A DNA stretch of 64,000 nt from Pseudomonadota bacterium (lineage in GTDB: Bacteria; Pseudomonadota; Gammaproteobacteria; Burkholderiales; Thiobacillaceae): contig JAJZRU010000011.1 in the NCBI GenBank assembly GCA_021802555.1, forward strand, positions 1 through 64,000, given 5' to 3'. Positions 30,351 to 44,335 of this stretch are shown piece after piece. A program made the position numbers and the translations under genes. The first letter of the stretch is position 1. Each line of letters opens with the position of its first letter. The notes beneath the pieces were generated by a model. It did not search any database. It was not told the origin of the DNA and saw only the letters and a list, made by a program, of their open reading frames with translations.

Positions 30351-31625
30351 ATGAAGATACACATCAAGAACGGCCGCCTCGTCGACCCCAAGAATGCGCG
30401 CGACGGTCGCGCCGACGTTTATGTCGCGGCAGGCAGGATCGTCGGCGTGGGCGAGGCCCCGGCGGACTTCCACGCCAACCGCGTCATCGACGCCGCGGGC
30501 TGCGTAATCTGTCCCGGCCTGGTGGATTTGTCCGTGCGCCTGCGCGAGCCGGGCTACGAATACAAGGCCACGCTGGAATCGGAGATGCTGGCCGCGGCCG
30601 CCGGCGGCGTGACTTCGCTGGCCTGCCCGCCGGACACCGACCCCCCGCTGGACGAGCCCGGGCTCACCGAAATGCTCAAATTCCGCGCCCGCAACCTGCC
30701 CGGCCCGCGCGTCTATCCCATCGGCGCCATGACGCAAAAGCTCGAAGGCACGCGCCTCACGGAAATGGCGGAACTGAGCGAGGCCGGCTGCCTGGCCTTC
30801 TCCCAGGCCGACATCGCCCTGACCGACACCCAGGTGCTGCTGCGCGCCATGGAATATGCGGCCACCTTCGACTACGCTTTGTGGCTGCGGCCGCTGGACC
30901 CCTTCCTGTCGCGCGGCGGGGTCGCCCATGATGGGCCGGTGGCCGCGCGCCTGGGCTTGCCCGGCATCCCCACTCTGGCGGAAACCGTGGCCCTCTCCAC
31001 CATCCTCCTGCTGGCGCGCGAAACGGGCGTGCGCGTGCACCTGCGCCGCCTTTCGGCGCGCGAATCCGTCGCCATGGTGCGCGCCGCCAAGCTGCAAGGC
31101 GTGCGCGTGAGCTGCGACACGACCATCCAGAACCTGCATCTCTCGGAAATGGACCTGCTTGGCTTCGACAGCCACTACCATCTGCAGCCGCCGCTGCGCA
31201 GCCTGACGGACCGCGACGCCTTGCGCGAAGCGCTCAAGGATGGTTCCATCGATGCGCTTTGTTCGGATCACACGCCGCTGGACGAAGACGACAAGCAAAC
31301 GCCCTTCGGCGAATCCGCGCCGGGCGCCTCGGCGGTGGAGCTGCTGTTGCCGCTCACCCTCAAATGGGCGCGCGAGATGGCGGTGCCGCTGCCCAAGGCG
31401 CTGGACCTCGTGACCTGGAAGCCGGCCCAGGTCCTGGGCATCGACGCCGGCCATCTGAGCCTGGGCGCGCCCGCCGACCTGTGCATCTTCGACCCCGAGG
31501 CGGAATGGACGGTGAGCCCGGCGCTGCTGCGCAGCCAGGGCAAGAACACGCCCTTCCTAGGCCAGCGCCTGCAAGGCAAAGTCCGCTACACGATCATCGA
31601 CGGCCACCTGGATTACGAAGCCTGA
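30351..31625 (+). CDS. pyrX: dihydroorotase-like non-catalytic partner of PyrB (PyrX/PyrC')
   Basis: 424 residues of the dihydroorotase family, one base after pyrB. The metal-binding HxH of active enzymes (normally in PGxxDxHxHxREPG) is replaced: here PGLVDLSVRLREPG, Ser61-Val62-Arg63. The later VRVHLRRLSA and SDHTPLDED segments remain. Pseudomonas carries a similar pseudo-dihydroorotase needed to hold the aspartate carbamoyltransferase complex together, and the gene order is the same. A true pyrC would then be elsewhere in the genome. Its stop is three codons past IIDGHLDY. Confidence 0.93.
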   Translation: MKIHIKNGRLVDPKNARDGRADVYVAAGRIVGVGEAPADFHANRVIDAAGCVICPGLVDLSVRLREPGYEYKATLESEMLAAAAGGVTSLACPPDTDPPLDEPGLTEMLKFRARNLPGPRVYPIGAMTQKLEGTRLTEMAELSEAGCLAFSQADIALTDTQVLLRAMEYAATFDYALWLRPLDPFLSRGGVAHDGPVAARLGLPGIPTLAETVALSTILLLARETGVRVHLRRLSARESVAMVRAAKLQGVRVSCDTTIQNLHLSEMDLLGFDSHYHLQPPLRSLTDRDALREALKDGSIDALCSDHTPLDEDDKQTPFGESAPGASAVELLLPLTLKWAREMAVPLPKALDLVTWKPAQVLGIDAGHLSLGAPADLCIFDPEAEWTVSPALLRSQGKNTPFLGQRLQGKVRYTIIDGHLDYEA

Positions 31626-31959
31626 GCGCGGGCGCGCGGTGAAGCCCGTTCCTGCGATCTCATCATCGCCGCGGAGAATCTACCGCGGATGATTTTCTGC
31701 TAGACTTCAGGCGTCGGGAAACACGGACTCCCGGCCTGCCCCCAGACGGTGTCCCGTCCAAGTTCCGTTGAGACCACTTGGGTATTGCCATGGACACCGC
31801 CACCTCTCTTCCATCTGTACGAAATTTCACCGCGGCCCTCCCCGGCCAGTGGCCGCACGTACTCGCCGCCCTCGCCAACCGCTACACGCTGCGGAAGCAC
31901 CAGCAGGACGCCACGAAGGTCGGGCTGTCGCTTTCTTCATTCGCTGGAGGCAATCCCTC
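31626..31959. other. intergenic region between pyrX and the chromate genes
   Basis: A 334-bp stretch. An imperfect palindromic pair CCGCGG...CCGCGG sits near 31670-31690. A short open frame at 31790-31963 (57 residues, MDTATSLPSVRNFT...) overlaps the chrB-like start by four bases, but I see no relatives, no clear ribosome site and no domain. I regard it as a weak candidate for a leader peptide or a remnant. Confidence 0.4.
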
Positions 31960-32415
31960 ATGAAATGGATCACACGCGAACGCCCGAAGATCGACCGCAT
32001 CGCCTGCCCCTGGCTGATCGCCCGCTTCATCGATGCGAACCCCGAGTTTCTCTACGTCCCGGCCGGCGACGTCATGCGCGTCGCCGCCGCCACCGGCGCG
32101 ACACCTTACGACGTGCCCGGAGTCGAGTTGGGCCACCACGGCGAAAAATGCAGCTTCGACGCCTTCATCGCCAAGTACGAGCTCGACGATGCCGCGTTGA
32201 ACAAGCTCGCCCGGATCGTCCGCGCCGCCGACTGCGCCGCGCCGCAGCTCGCCCAGGAAGCCGCCGGGCTGGTGGCCATCTCCAGGGGTCTGTCGCTCAA
32301 CTTCGCGGACGACCACGACATGCTCGGGCACGGCATGGTGATCTATGATGCACTCTATGCCTGGTGCGCCGATATGCCCTTGCAGAAGCTCGCGCACCTG
32401 CCGGAGCTCCGATAG
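31960..32415 (+). CDS. ChrB C-terminal-domain chromate resistance protein
   Basis: 151 residues matching the ChrB C-terminal domain: RPKIDRIACPWLIARFIDANPEFLYVP and FDAFIAKYELDDAAL, with a conserved His-Asp pair in ADDHDMLGHGM. Full ChrB proteins have an additional N-terminal regulatory domain that is absent here, so this is the short form seen beside transporters. GGAGG stands about 10 bases before the ATG. The MFS gene starts two bases after its stop, making a two-gene operon. Confidence 0.85.
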   Translation: MKWITRERPKIDRIACPWLIARFIDANPEFLYVPAGDVMRVAAATGATPYDVPGVELGHHGEKCSFDAFIAKYELDDAALNKLARIVRAADCAAPQLAQEAAGLVAISRGLSLNFADDHDMLGHGMVIYDALYAWCADMPLQKLAHLPELR

Positions 32416-32417
32416 CA

Positions 32418-33620
32418 ATGCCGTTGCTCGCCAATGTCGCGCCCGCAGCCCGCCGGCTTCTGATCGGTCGCGCGCTGCGGGCTTTCAGCGACGGCTACGT
32501 CGCCATCCTGCTGCCCGTCTATCTGCTCGCCCTCGGCCTCGGCAAGTGGGAGGTCGGGCTGTTTTCCACCGCCACGCTGCTCGGTTCGGCCTTGATGACA
32601 CTCGCGGTCGGCCGCTGGGGACATCGCGTTCCACGGCGCCGCCTGCTGCTCGCGGCTACCTGGCTGATGTGCGCAACCGGCCTGCTGCTGGCCGGCTTCT
32701 CGGCGCTCTGGCCGCTGCTGGTCGTCGCCTTCGTCGGCACCATGAACCCGAGCTCCGGCGACGTCAGCATTTTTCTGCCGCTGGAACACGCGTGGCTGGC
32801 CGAGACGGCACAGGGCGAGGCCCGCACCACCCTGTTCGCGCGCTACACCTTCCTCGGTGCGCTCTGCGCAGCGGTCGGCTCGCTGGCGACCGCGATCCCG
32901 CAAATGCTCAGCACCGGCGGGATGGCGCAGCTCGATGCCTTGCGCCTCATGTTCGCGGCCTACGGCCTGACCGGTGCAACGGTTTTCTTTCTCTACCGTA
33001 CATTGCCCAATCATCACCCGCATGAACAGGCGGTGCCGCCGGCCCCTCTCGGACCGTCGCGCGCCATGGTCATCCACCTCGCCGCGCTGTTCTCGGTCGA
33101 CGCCTTCGCGGGCGGGCTGCTGGTGAATACCCTGCTCGCGCTCTGGCTGTTCGAGCGCTTCGATCTTTCGCTCGCCGCGGCGGGCCAATTCTTCTTCTGG
33201 GCCGGCCTGCTGTCGGCCGGCTCGCAGTTGGCAGCCCCCTGGGTGGCGCGCCGCATCGGCCTCATCAACACCATGGTGTTCACGCACATTCCGGCCAGCC
33301 TCTGCCTGATCCTCGCCGCTTTCGCCGCCAGCCTGCCCGTGGCGCTGGGCCTGCTGTTCGTGCGCGCCGCGCTCTCGCAGATGGACGTGCCGACACGCAC
33401 GGCCTTCGTCATGGCGGTGGTCACGCCGGCAGAACGCACCGCCGCGGCGAGTTTCACCGCCGTACCGCGCAGTCTGGCCGCGGCAGCCAGTCCGGCGCTG
33501 GGCGGCGCGCTGTTCGCCGCCGGCTGGCTCGCCGCGCCGCTGGTCGCCTGCGGGGCGCTGAAGATACTTTACGACATCGCCGTCTGGCGGGCTTTCCGCA
33601 AGGTCAGACCGATGCACTGA
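32418..33620 (+). CDS. MFS transporter paired with ChrB-like protein
   Basis: 400 residues, about 12 hydrophobic segments in two six-helix halves separated by a hydrophilic loop (NHHPHEQAVPPAPLGPS, about 195-212). The A-type signature between helices 2 and 3 is modest (GRWGHRVPRRRLL). Such MFS proteins commonly follow a ChrB-like gene in place of ChrA, suggesting anion (chromate or sulfate-like) or drug export. The start at 32418 comes after an AT-rich gap of only two bases. Its stop is followed two bases later by a transposable element. Confidence 0.82.
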   Translation: MPLLANVAPAARRLLIGRALRAFSDGYVAILLPVYLLALGLGKWEVGLFSTATLLGSALMTLAVGRWGHRVPRRRLLLAATWLMCATGLLLAGFSALWPLLVVAFVGTMNPSSGDVSIFLPLEHAWLAETAQGEARTTLFARYTFLGALCAAVGSLATAIPQMLSTGGMAQLDALRLMFAAYGLTGATVFFLYRTLPNHHPHEQAVPPAPLGPSRAMVIHLAALFSVDAFAGGLLVNTLLALWLFERFDLSLAAAGQFFFWAGLLSAGSQLAAPWVARRIGLINTMVFTHIPASLCLILAAFAASLPVALGLLFVRAALSQMDVPTRTAFVMAVVTPAERTAAASFTAVPRSLAAAASPALGGALFAAGWLAAPLVACGALKILYDIAVWRAFRKVRPMH

Positions 33621-33625
33621 GCAAG

Positions 33626-33785
33626 TACGCCAACCCATAAATTTCGCTATGTTCGACGCGCCCCGCATCGCCGATTGCTTTGTCGCTCATCCTCGCCATA
33701 GCTACGGCTATGGCTGCGGTTCGCTTCGCGCACTCGGCGCGCGGATGCGCGTCTCGGCATGTACGCAAACTTATGGGTCGGCGTA
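33626..33785. mobile_element. 160-bp MITE-like element, copy A
   Basis: A non-coding 160-bp element with imperfect 15-bp terminal inverted repeats: TACGCCAACCCATAA at the left and TTATGGGTCGGCGTA at the right. It is 158/160 identical to the copy at 47094-47253 (differences at 33632 and 33658). The right flank is CTAG; the left is CAAG, possibly a mutated CTAG target duplication of the type made by IS5-family transposases. It sits between the convergent MFS and toxin genes, six bases after the MFS stop. No transposase of its own. Confidence 0.82.
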
Positions 33786-33821
33786 CTAGTCGATGACGCG
33801 GATATGTCGGTAGCGCGGCGC

Positions 33822-34112
33822 TTATCCGCCGCCGACTTCACGCTGATGGCGGAACGCCAGCACCCTCACCACATCCTCGCTTTCCCGGTAGCGATAGAGC
33901 GCGACATAGCCGCTCTTGCCGTGCGAGATGACGAGCTCGCGCAAAATGACGGCGCGCGGTCTGCCGATTTTTGGATGCTGGCGCAAAATCTCGATAGCGG
34001 ACGTGATGAGCGGAATGATCTGGCGCGCGGCGGCCAGATCGGCTTCCAGCAGAAAATCTTCCAGACGTTCCAGATCGTGCAGCGCCCTGGGCGAATAAAC
34101 CACCTCGGCCAT
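33822..34112 (-). CDS. ParE/RelE-family toxin
   Basis: 96 residues with the RelE/ParE fold pattern: VVYSPRALHDLERLEDFLLEAD, IGRPRAVILRELVISHGKSGYVALYRYRESEDVVRVLAFRHQREVG. Proteins of this family poison gyrase (ParE) or cleave mRNA at the ribosome (RelE); motifs favour ParE. It follows its antitoxin by three bases, the usual antitoxin-first order, transcribed leftward. Confidence 0.87.
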   Translation of the reverse strand: MAEVVYSPRALHDLERLEDFLLEADLAAARQIIPLITSAIEILRQHPKIGRPRAVILRELVISHGKSGYVALYRYRESEDVVRVLAFRHQREVGGG

Positions 34113-34115
34113 TGG

Positions 34116-34397
34116 TCAAACTTTGACCGGCTTTGGACGCTTTACGGGTTTGCCTTTCAATTTTGCCAGTAGATATTGGTGCACGTCTTCCATCGCGTAC
34201 CCCAACCCTGTTTCGCTCATTTCACGGTCATTTTCCATGGCTTCGGCAACGAAGGCGGCATAGGCTTCGGACTGCGCCACCCGGTCTTCCAGCGCTTCGA
34301 TCATCCAGGCATGAGGCGACTTCCCCGCGGCCTCGGCGAGCGGCAGAATGCGCGCCTTGAGTTCTTCGGGTAGCTTGAGGGTGGTGGTCGCGGCCAT
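34116..34397 (-). CDS. ribbon-helix-helix antitoxin (ParD/CopG-like)
   Basis: 93 residues. The N-terminal TTLKLPEELKARILPLAEAAGKSPHAWMIEALEDRV is a ribbon-helix-helix DNA-binding domain. The basic C-terminal KLKGKPVKRPKPVKV probably wraps the toxin. It would both repress its own promoter and neutralise the downstream toxin. The pair sits beside the MITE, in an accessory stretch. Confidence 0.87.
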   Translation of the reverse strand: MAATTTLKLPEELKARILPLAEAAGKSPHAWMIEALEDRVAQSEAYAAFVAEAMENDREMSETGLGYAMEDVHQYLLAKLKGKPVKRPKPVKV

Positions 34398-34547
34398 GAA
34401 AAATCCCCGGCGATTATTTAAGTGTCACCAAAGTAACACCGCGATAGGTGGGTGTCAATCAGATTGGGGGGCGCGTCCGAGGGCGGCCTTCATTTACCTT
34501 GTTGTACATTGCAGACATGCAGCGGTCCCGGAATGCCACGCGTTCCC

Positions 34548-36329
34548 TCAGCCCCCCAGACTCTCCAGCCGCTTGATGAAGTTGCGCTTGGCCTTGTATT
34601 CCGTGCGCAGCGCGGCGAGTTCCTGGCGAAATTCTGCGAGCTTATCCTGGCGCTTGCGCAGTTCCCGGATCCGGCTAACCAATTCATACGCTTCGTCGTA
34701 GCGGGCGTTGCTTTGGCCTCGACGGACTGCGTCGGGCAGCAGCTTGCGGTAGATGGCGATGGCGTCGTCGGGGTGGGTCGCGCCGCGCAGTTGGGCGATC
34801 TGGGGCCAGAGGTTGGCGGCAATGGCATGGCCGCTGGCCAGTTCCCAGACCCGGTCGGCGTCTTTCTGATGAAGGCGGATGCGTATCAGGGTGGAGCGGG
34901 CGTCATTGCGCTCCCAAGCCCACGTGCGCGCCGGTTTTTTGGGCGCGCTTTCTTCGCGCTGCATGACTTCTTCCAGATGGGCGATACCGCGTTGGGCAGC
35001 TGCCTTGCGCTCGGCTTTCGGGCTGTGCTCGATCAGGCGCTGCCAGCTTTCGAAGCTCGGGCGACGGATGTATTGTTCCCACGCGAGTGCGTCGGCCCGC
35101 TCAGCCTGGCCCAGTTTGCGGTTGAGGGCTATGCAGAAATCCACCAGCCGGTCATCCTGCTTGTCTGGATAAGCCTTGAGTCCGCGTTCGGCCCATTCCA
35201 GGGCCTGTGCATGGCGGCCCGCCACTGCGTGGCGTTCGGCAAGCTTGAGGTATTGATACGCGCTGTCCAGTCCCTTTTCCAGGAAGCGCAGCATGGGCGC
35301 GTCGTCGCCGTCATGCCGGCAAAGCCTGTCGAGCAGTCGTTCCAGGGTATAACGCCTGACGCCAGTGGCGTTGACGGAGGTTTTGGTCTTGACCGGCAGC
35401 GCCTCGGCGGCCTCCAGCAGGCGCCGGCGATAATGGCGCAAGCCTTCGTCGCCCAGCACGTCGAGATAATGCGGGAGGGTGCTGGGGTAGAAATCCCACT
35501 GAGCGTTGGTTTCGATAACAAACAGCCGCTCGGCCAGTTCCACCGGATCGGGCCGGCTGGCGCGGCAAGCGGCGAGATGCGCCCGGCCCAAGCGGTGCAG
35601 CGCATCCTGCACGGCGCCGTCGGAATCGTCCACGTTTTCCAGCGAGGACTCCGCTTCCCGCAGGGTTTCCTCGATGATGGCGGGCAGGCCGGGCTCGGCT
35701 TGTGCCACCCGCGCTTCGATGAGGTCGGCGGCGTCGTGCAGGCGCTCGGCATAGCTGCCCACGGCGTGCCAGTCGAGAAAACCGCTCTGGCGCGCCGCCT
35801 TGAGCAGGGCGCTGCGCAGGGCGGCCAGTCCGCCGGCGGATTTGCCGCCCGTCGCGGCGCGCGCCTGCATCAGCAATTTGTCGCGCAGCCCGCGATCGCG
35901 CACGGCGGCTTCCAGCAACAATTCGCGCAGTGTTGCTTCAGACTGGGTGGCGAGAAACTCTGCGATGAGGTCGGCCTGGGTCTTGCGCTTCTTGCGCGGT
36001 TTGCCCGACGGCGCGGATTCCTCGGGCGGAAAATTCTCCTCGCCGGTGTTTTCCAGCCAGGACAAGGCCACCGCCACGGCGTGCTTGCAGAAATCGCCGT
36101 CCGCGCCCACGGGGCAGGTGCAATCGTATTCCAGTTCGTCGTCGGACGTAGCGGTGAGTGCCACGCGATAGGTGTGCGTGCCCTGCACGCGCGCACGTAT
36201 CTGACCGTCCGAGATGTCCAGCAGGCCCACCGCGCCTTCATGGAAATACGCCAGGCCGCGCGCGTAGGTTTTCTCGCCCGCCAGATCGCGCACCTCTTTC
36301 AGGGTGAGCGCATCGGCCAGTGCCACCAC
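34548..36329 (-). CDS. SWIM zinc-finger protein
   Basis: 593 residues. The SWIM motif CTC...CKH (Cys70, Cys72, Cys81, His83) follows a GEKTYARGLAYFHEGAVG segment, then a long helical region rich in TPR-like pairs (e.g. AVAGRHAQALEWAERGLKAYPDKQ, LPDAVRRGQSNARYDEAYELV). SWIM fingers bind DNA or protein; in bacteria the role is unknown. The start is GTG at 36329 (or 36326), four bases past the gltD stop, so it is probably cotranscribed with gltBD. It ends 150 bases from the antitoxin gene. Confidence 0.8.
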   Translation of the reverse strand: MVALADALTLKEVRDLAGEKTYARGLAYFHEGAVGLLDISDGQIRARVQGTHTYRVALTATSDDELEYDCTCPVGADGDFCKHAVAVALSWLENTGEENFPPEESAPSGKPRKKRKTQADLIAEFLATQSEATLRELLLEAAVRDRGLRDKLLMQARAATGGKSAGGLAALRSALLKAARQSGFLDWHAVGSYAERLHDAADLIEARVAQAEPGLPAIIEETLREAESSLENVDDSDGAVQDALHRLGRAHLAACRASRPDPVELAERLFVIETNAQWDFYPSTLPHYLDVLGDEGLRHYRRRLLEAAEALPVKTKTSVNATGVRRYTLERLLDRLCRHDGDDAPMLRFLEKGLDSAYQYLKLAERHAVAGRHAQALEWAERGLKAYPDKQDDRLVDFCIALNRKLGQAERADALAWEQYIRRPSFESWQRLIEHSPKAERKAAAQRGIAHLEEVMQREESAPKKPARTWAWERNDARSTLIRIRLHQKDADRVWELASGHAIAANLWPQIAQLRGATHPDDAIAIYRKLLPDAVRRGQSNARYDEAYELVSRIRELRKRQDKLAEFRQELAALRTEYKAKRNFIKRLESLGG

Positions 36330-36333
36330 GGTT

Positions 36334-42253
<5,920 letters not shown>

Positions 42254-42277
42254 AGCTCTTGCGTCACTGCCATAGGT

Positions 42278-42303
42278 AAAAATGGCCCGGAGTCCGGGCC
42301 ATT
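42278..42303 (-). terminator. hairpin with U-run in the gltB leader
   Basis: A perfect 10-bp inverted repeat, AATGGCCCGG / CCGGGCCATT with the loop AGT (42281-42303). Read leftward, the direction of gltB, the stem is followed by a run of T residues (complement of 42278-42282) and then the gltB ATG 25 bases on. This is the shape of an intrinsic terminator inside a 5' leader, i.e. a possible attenuator. Read rightward the stem is followed by TTATTATT and might also act in that direction, upstream of mpl. Confidence 0.65.
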
Positions 42304-42414
42304 TATTATTGTATTGTGGAGCCCCGCCGGGGGCAACGGCAGGATGCTGCCCCGCCGCCTGCCGCGGGAAGCGGCGCTTGGGGGATAATGCGCTTTTTTT
42401 GCGCCGGCGTTTTC

Positions 42415-43755
42415 ATGCACCTGCACATCCTCGGCATCTGCGGCACTTTCATGGGAGGCATCGCCGCCCTCGCGCGTTCGGCCGGGCACCGCGTCACCGG
42501 CTGCGATGCCAACGTCTATCCTCCCATGTCGGACCAGTTGCGCGCGCTGAGTATAGACCTCATCGAAGGCTACGACGCCGGCCAGGCCGACATCGGCACG
42601 GATGTGTTCGTGGTGGGCAACACCGTGAGCCGGGGCAAATATCCGCTCATGGAAGCCATCCTCGATCGCGGCCTGCCGTATGTCTCGGGGCCGCAATGGC
42701 TGGCAGAGCACGTACTGCGCGGCAAGTGGGTGCTGGCCGTAGCCGGGACGCACGGCAAGACCACCACCGCGTCCATGCTGGCGTGGATACTGGAAGATGC
42801 GGGGCTCGATCCCGGCTTTCTCATCGGCGGCATACCGCAAAATTTCGCCGTCTCGGCGCGGCTGACCGACAGCCCTTTCTTCGTCATCGAAGCGGACGAG
42901 TACGACACCGCTTTCTTCGACAAGCGCTCCAAGTTCGTGCACTACCATCCGCGCACGGCCTTGCTCAACAACCTGGAATACGACCACGCCGACATCTTTC
43001 CCGATCTGGCGGCCATCGAGACGCAGTTCCACCACCTGGTGCGCACTGTGCCCGGCAACGGCAAGCTCGTGGTCAACGGCCGCGACGACGCCCTTGAACG
43101 CGTATTGGCGCGCGGCTGCTGGAGCCCGGTGGAAACCTTCGGCGCAGCGCCGGGCTGGACCGTCGCGGGCGGCGAGTCGGCCTTCGACGTGCTGCTGGAC
43201 GGCAAGCCCCAGGGCCGGGTGCAATGGGATTTGCTGGGCGAGCACAACCGGCTCAACGCCTTGGGCGCCATCGCCAGCGCGCGCCACGCGGGGGTCAGCC
43301 CCGAAATTGCCTGCCTGGCGCTGGGCCGCTTCCAGAACGTGAAGCGGCGCATGGAAGTGCGCGGCATCGTGCGCGGCGTCACGGTGTACGACGATTTTGC
43401 CCATCATCCCACCGCCATCGCCACCACCGTGGGGGGCCTGCGCAACAAGGTGGGCAAGGCGCGCATCCTGGCCGTGTTGGAGCCGCGCTCCAACACCATG
43501 AAGCTGGGCACCCTGAAGGCGCAACTGCCGGACAGCCTCAAGGAGGCCGACCAGGTTTTCGTCTACAGCCACGACCTCGGCTGGGACGCCGGGGCCGTGT
43601 TCGCCGCGCAGGCGAACGCGCAAGTCCACGCCGACCTGGGCACGCTGGTGGATGCGGTTGCCCAGTCCGCGCAGGCCGGCGACCAGGTGCTGGTGATGAG
43701 CAACGGCGGCTTCGGCGGCATCCACGACAAACTGCTGCGGGCCCTTGCCGCATGA
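42415..43755 (+). CDS. mpl: UDP-MurNAc:L-Ala-gamma-D-Glu-meso-DAP ligase
   Basis: 446 residues of the Mur ligase family. The Mpl-specific N terminus MHLHILGICGTFMGGIAALA is followed by the ATP loop GTHGKTTTAS (from 111), VIEADEYDTAFFD, LNNLEYDHADI and DDFAHHPTAI. It recycles the murein tripeptide onto UDP-MurNAc. The start at 42415 matches the family; the longer frame upstream does not. It overlaps yqiA by four bases. Confidence 0.95.
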   Translation: MHLHILGICGTFMGGIAALARSAGHRVTGCDANVYPPMSDQLRALSIDLIEGYDAGQADIGTDVFVVGNTVSRGKYPLMEAILDRGLPYVSGPQWLAEHVLRGKWVLAVAGTHGKTTTASMLAWILEDAGLDPGFLIGGIPQNFAVSARLTDSPFFVIEADEYDTAFFDKRSKFVHYHPRTALLNNLEYDHADIFPDLAAIETQFHHLVRTVPGNGKLVVNGRDDALERVLARGCWSPVETFGAAPGWTVAGGESAFDVLLDGKPQGRVQWDLLGEHNRLNALGAIASARHAGVSPEIACLALGRFQNVKRRMEVRGIVRGVTVYDDFAHHPTAIATTVGGLRNKVGKARILAVLEPRSNTMKLGTLKAQLPDSLKEADQVFVYSHDLGWDAGAVFAAQANAQVHADLGTLVDAVAQSAQAGDQVLVMSNGGFGGIHDKLLRALAA

Positions 43756-44309
43756 TTCTCTACATTCACGGCTTCAATTCCTCCTCGCGCTCGGGCAAGG
43801 CCCAACAGTTGAGGGGTTGGCTGGCCGCGCGGGGACGCGAAGCGGAATACCGCTGTCCCGATCTCCCCCATCGACCGCTGGAAGCCGTCCGCCAACTGGA
43901 AGACCTCGTCGCCGGGCACGACGTAAACGACATCAAGCTGATCGGCAGCTCCCTGGGCGGCTTCTATGCCACGCACCTGGTGGAGAAGTACGGCATGAAA
44001 GCCGCGCTCATCAACCCTGCCGTGCATACCAACGTGCTGCTCAAGGCGGCGCTGGGGCCGCAAAAAAATTATTCCAGCGGCGAGGAGTACGTCTTCACGC
44101 CCGAACACCTGCGCGAGCTGGATGAATTGGATCAACCGACACCCAGGCGCCTGGCCAACTATCTGTTGCTGGCGGAGGAAGGCGACGAGGTGCTGGATTA
44201 CCGCCAGGCGGTGGCCTACTACGCGGGCTGCCGACAGATCGTGCACCCCGGCGGCAATCACAGCTACACGCACTTCCTCGACGATCTCCCTGCCATTCTG
44301 AACTTCTGA
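43752..44309 (+). CDS. yqiA: YqiA-like alpha/beta-hydrolase esterase
   Basis: 185 residues: MILYIHGFNSS (oxyanion region), GSSLGGF with nucleophile Ser67, and HPGGNHSYTHF with the catalytic His. YqiA is an esterase of unknown natural substrate. The ATG overlaps the mpl stop (ATGA), so they share a transcript; the RNase gene begins 26 bases on. Confidence 0.9.
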   Translation: MILYIHGFNSSSRSGKAQQLRGWLAARGREAEYRCPDLPHRPLEAVRQLEDLVAGHDVNDIKLIGSSLGGFYATHLVEKYGMKAALINPAVHTNVLLKAALGPQKNYSSGEEYVFTPEHLRELDELDQPTPRRLANYLLLAEEGDEVLDYRQAVAYYAGCRQIVHPGGNHSYTHFLDDLPAILNF

Positions 44310-44335
44310 GGGCTCCGGCCCGCGACGCATCGTCC

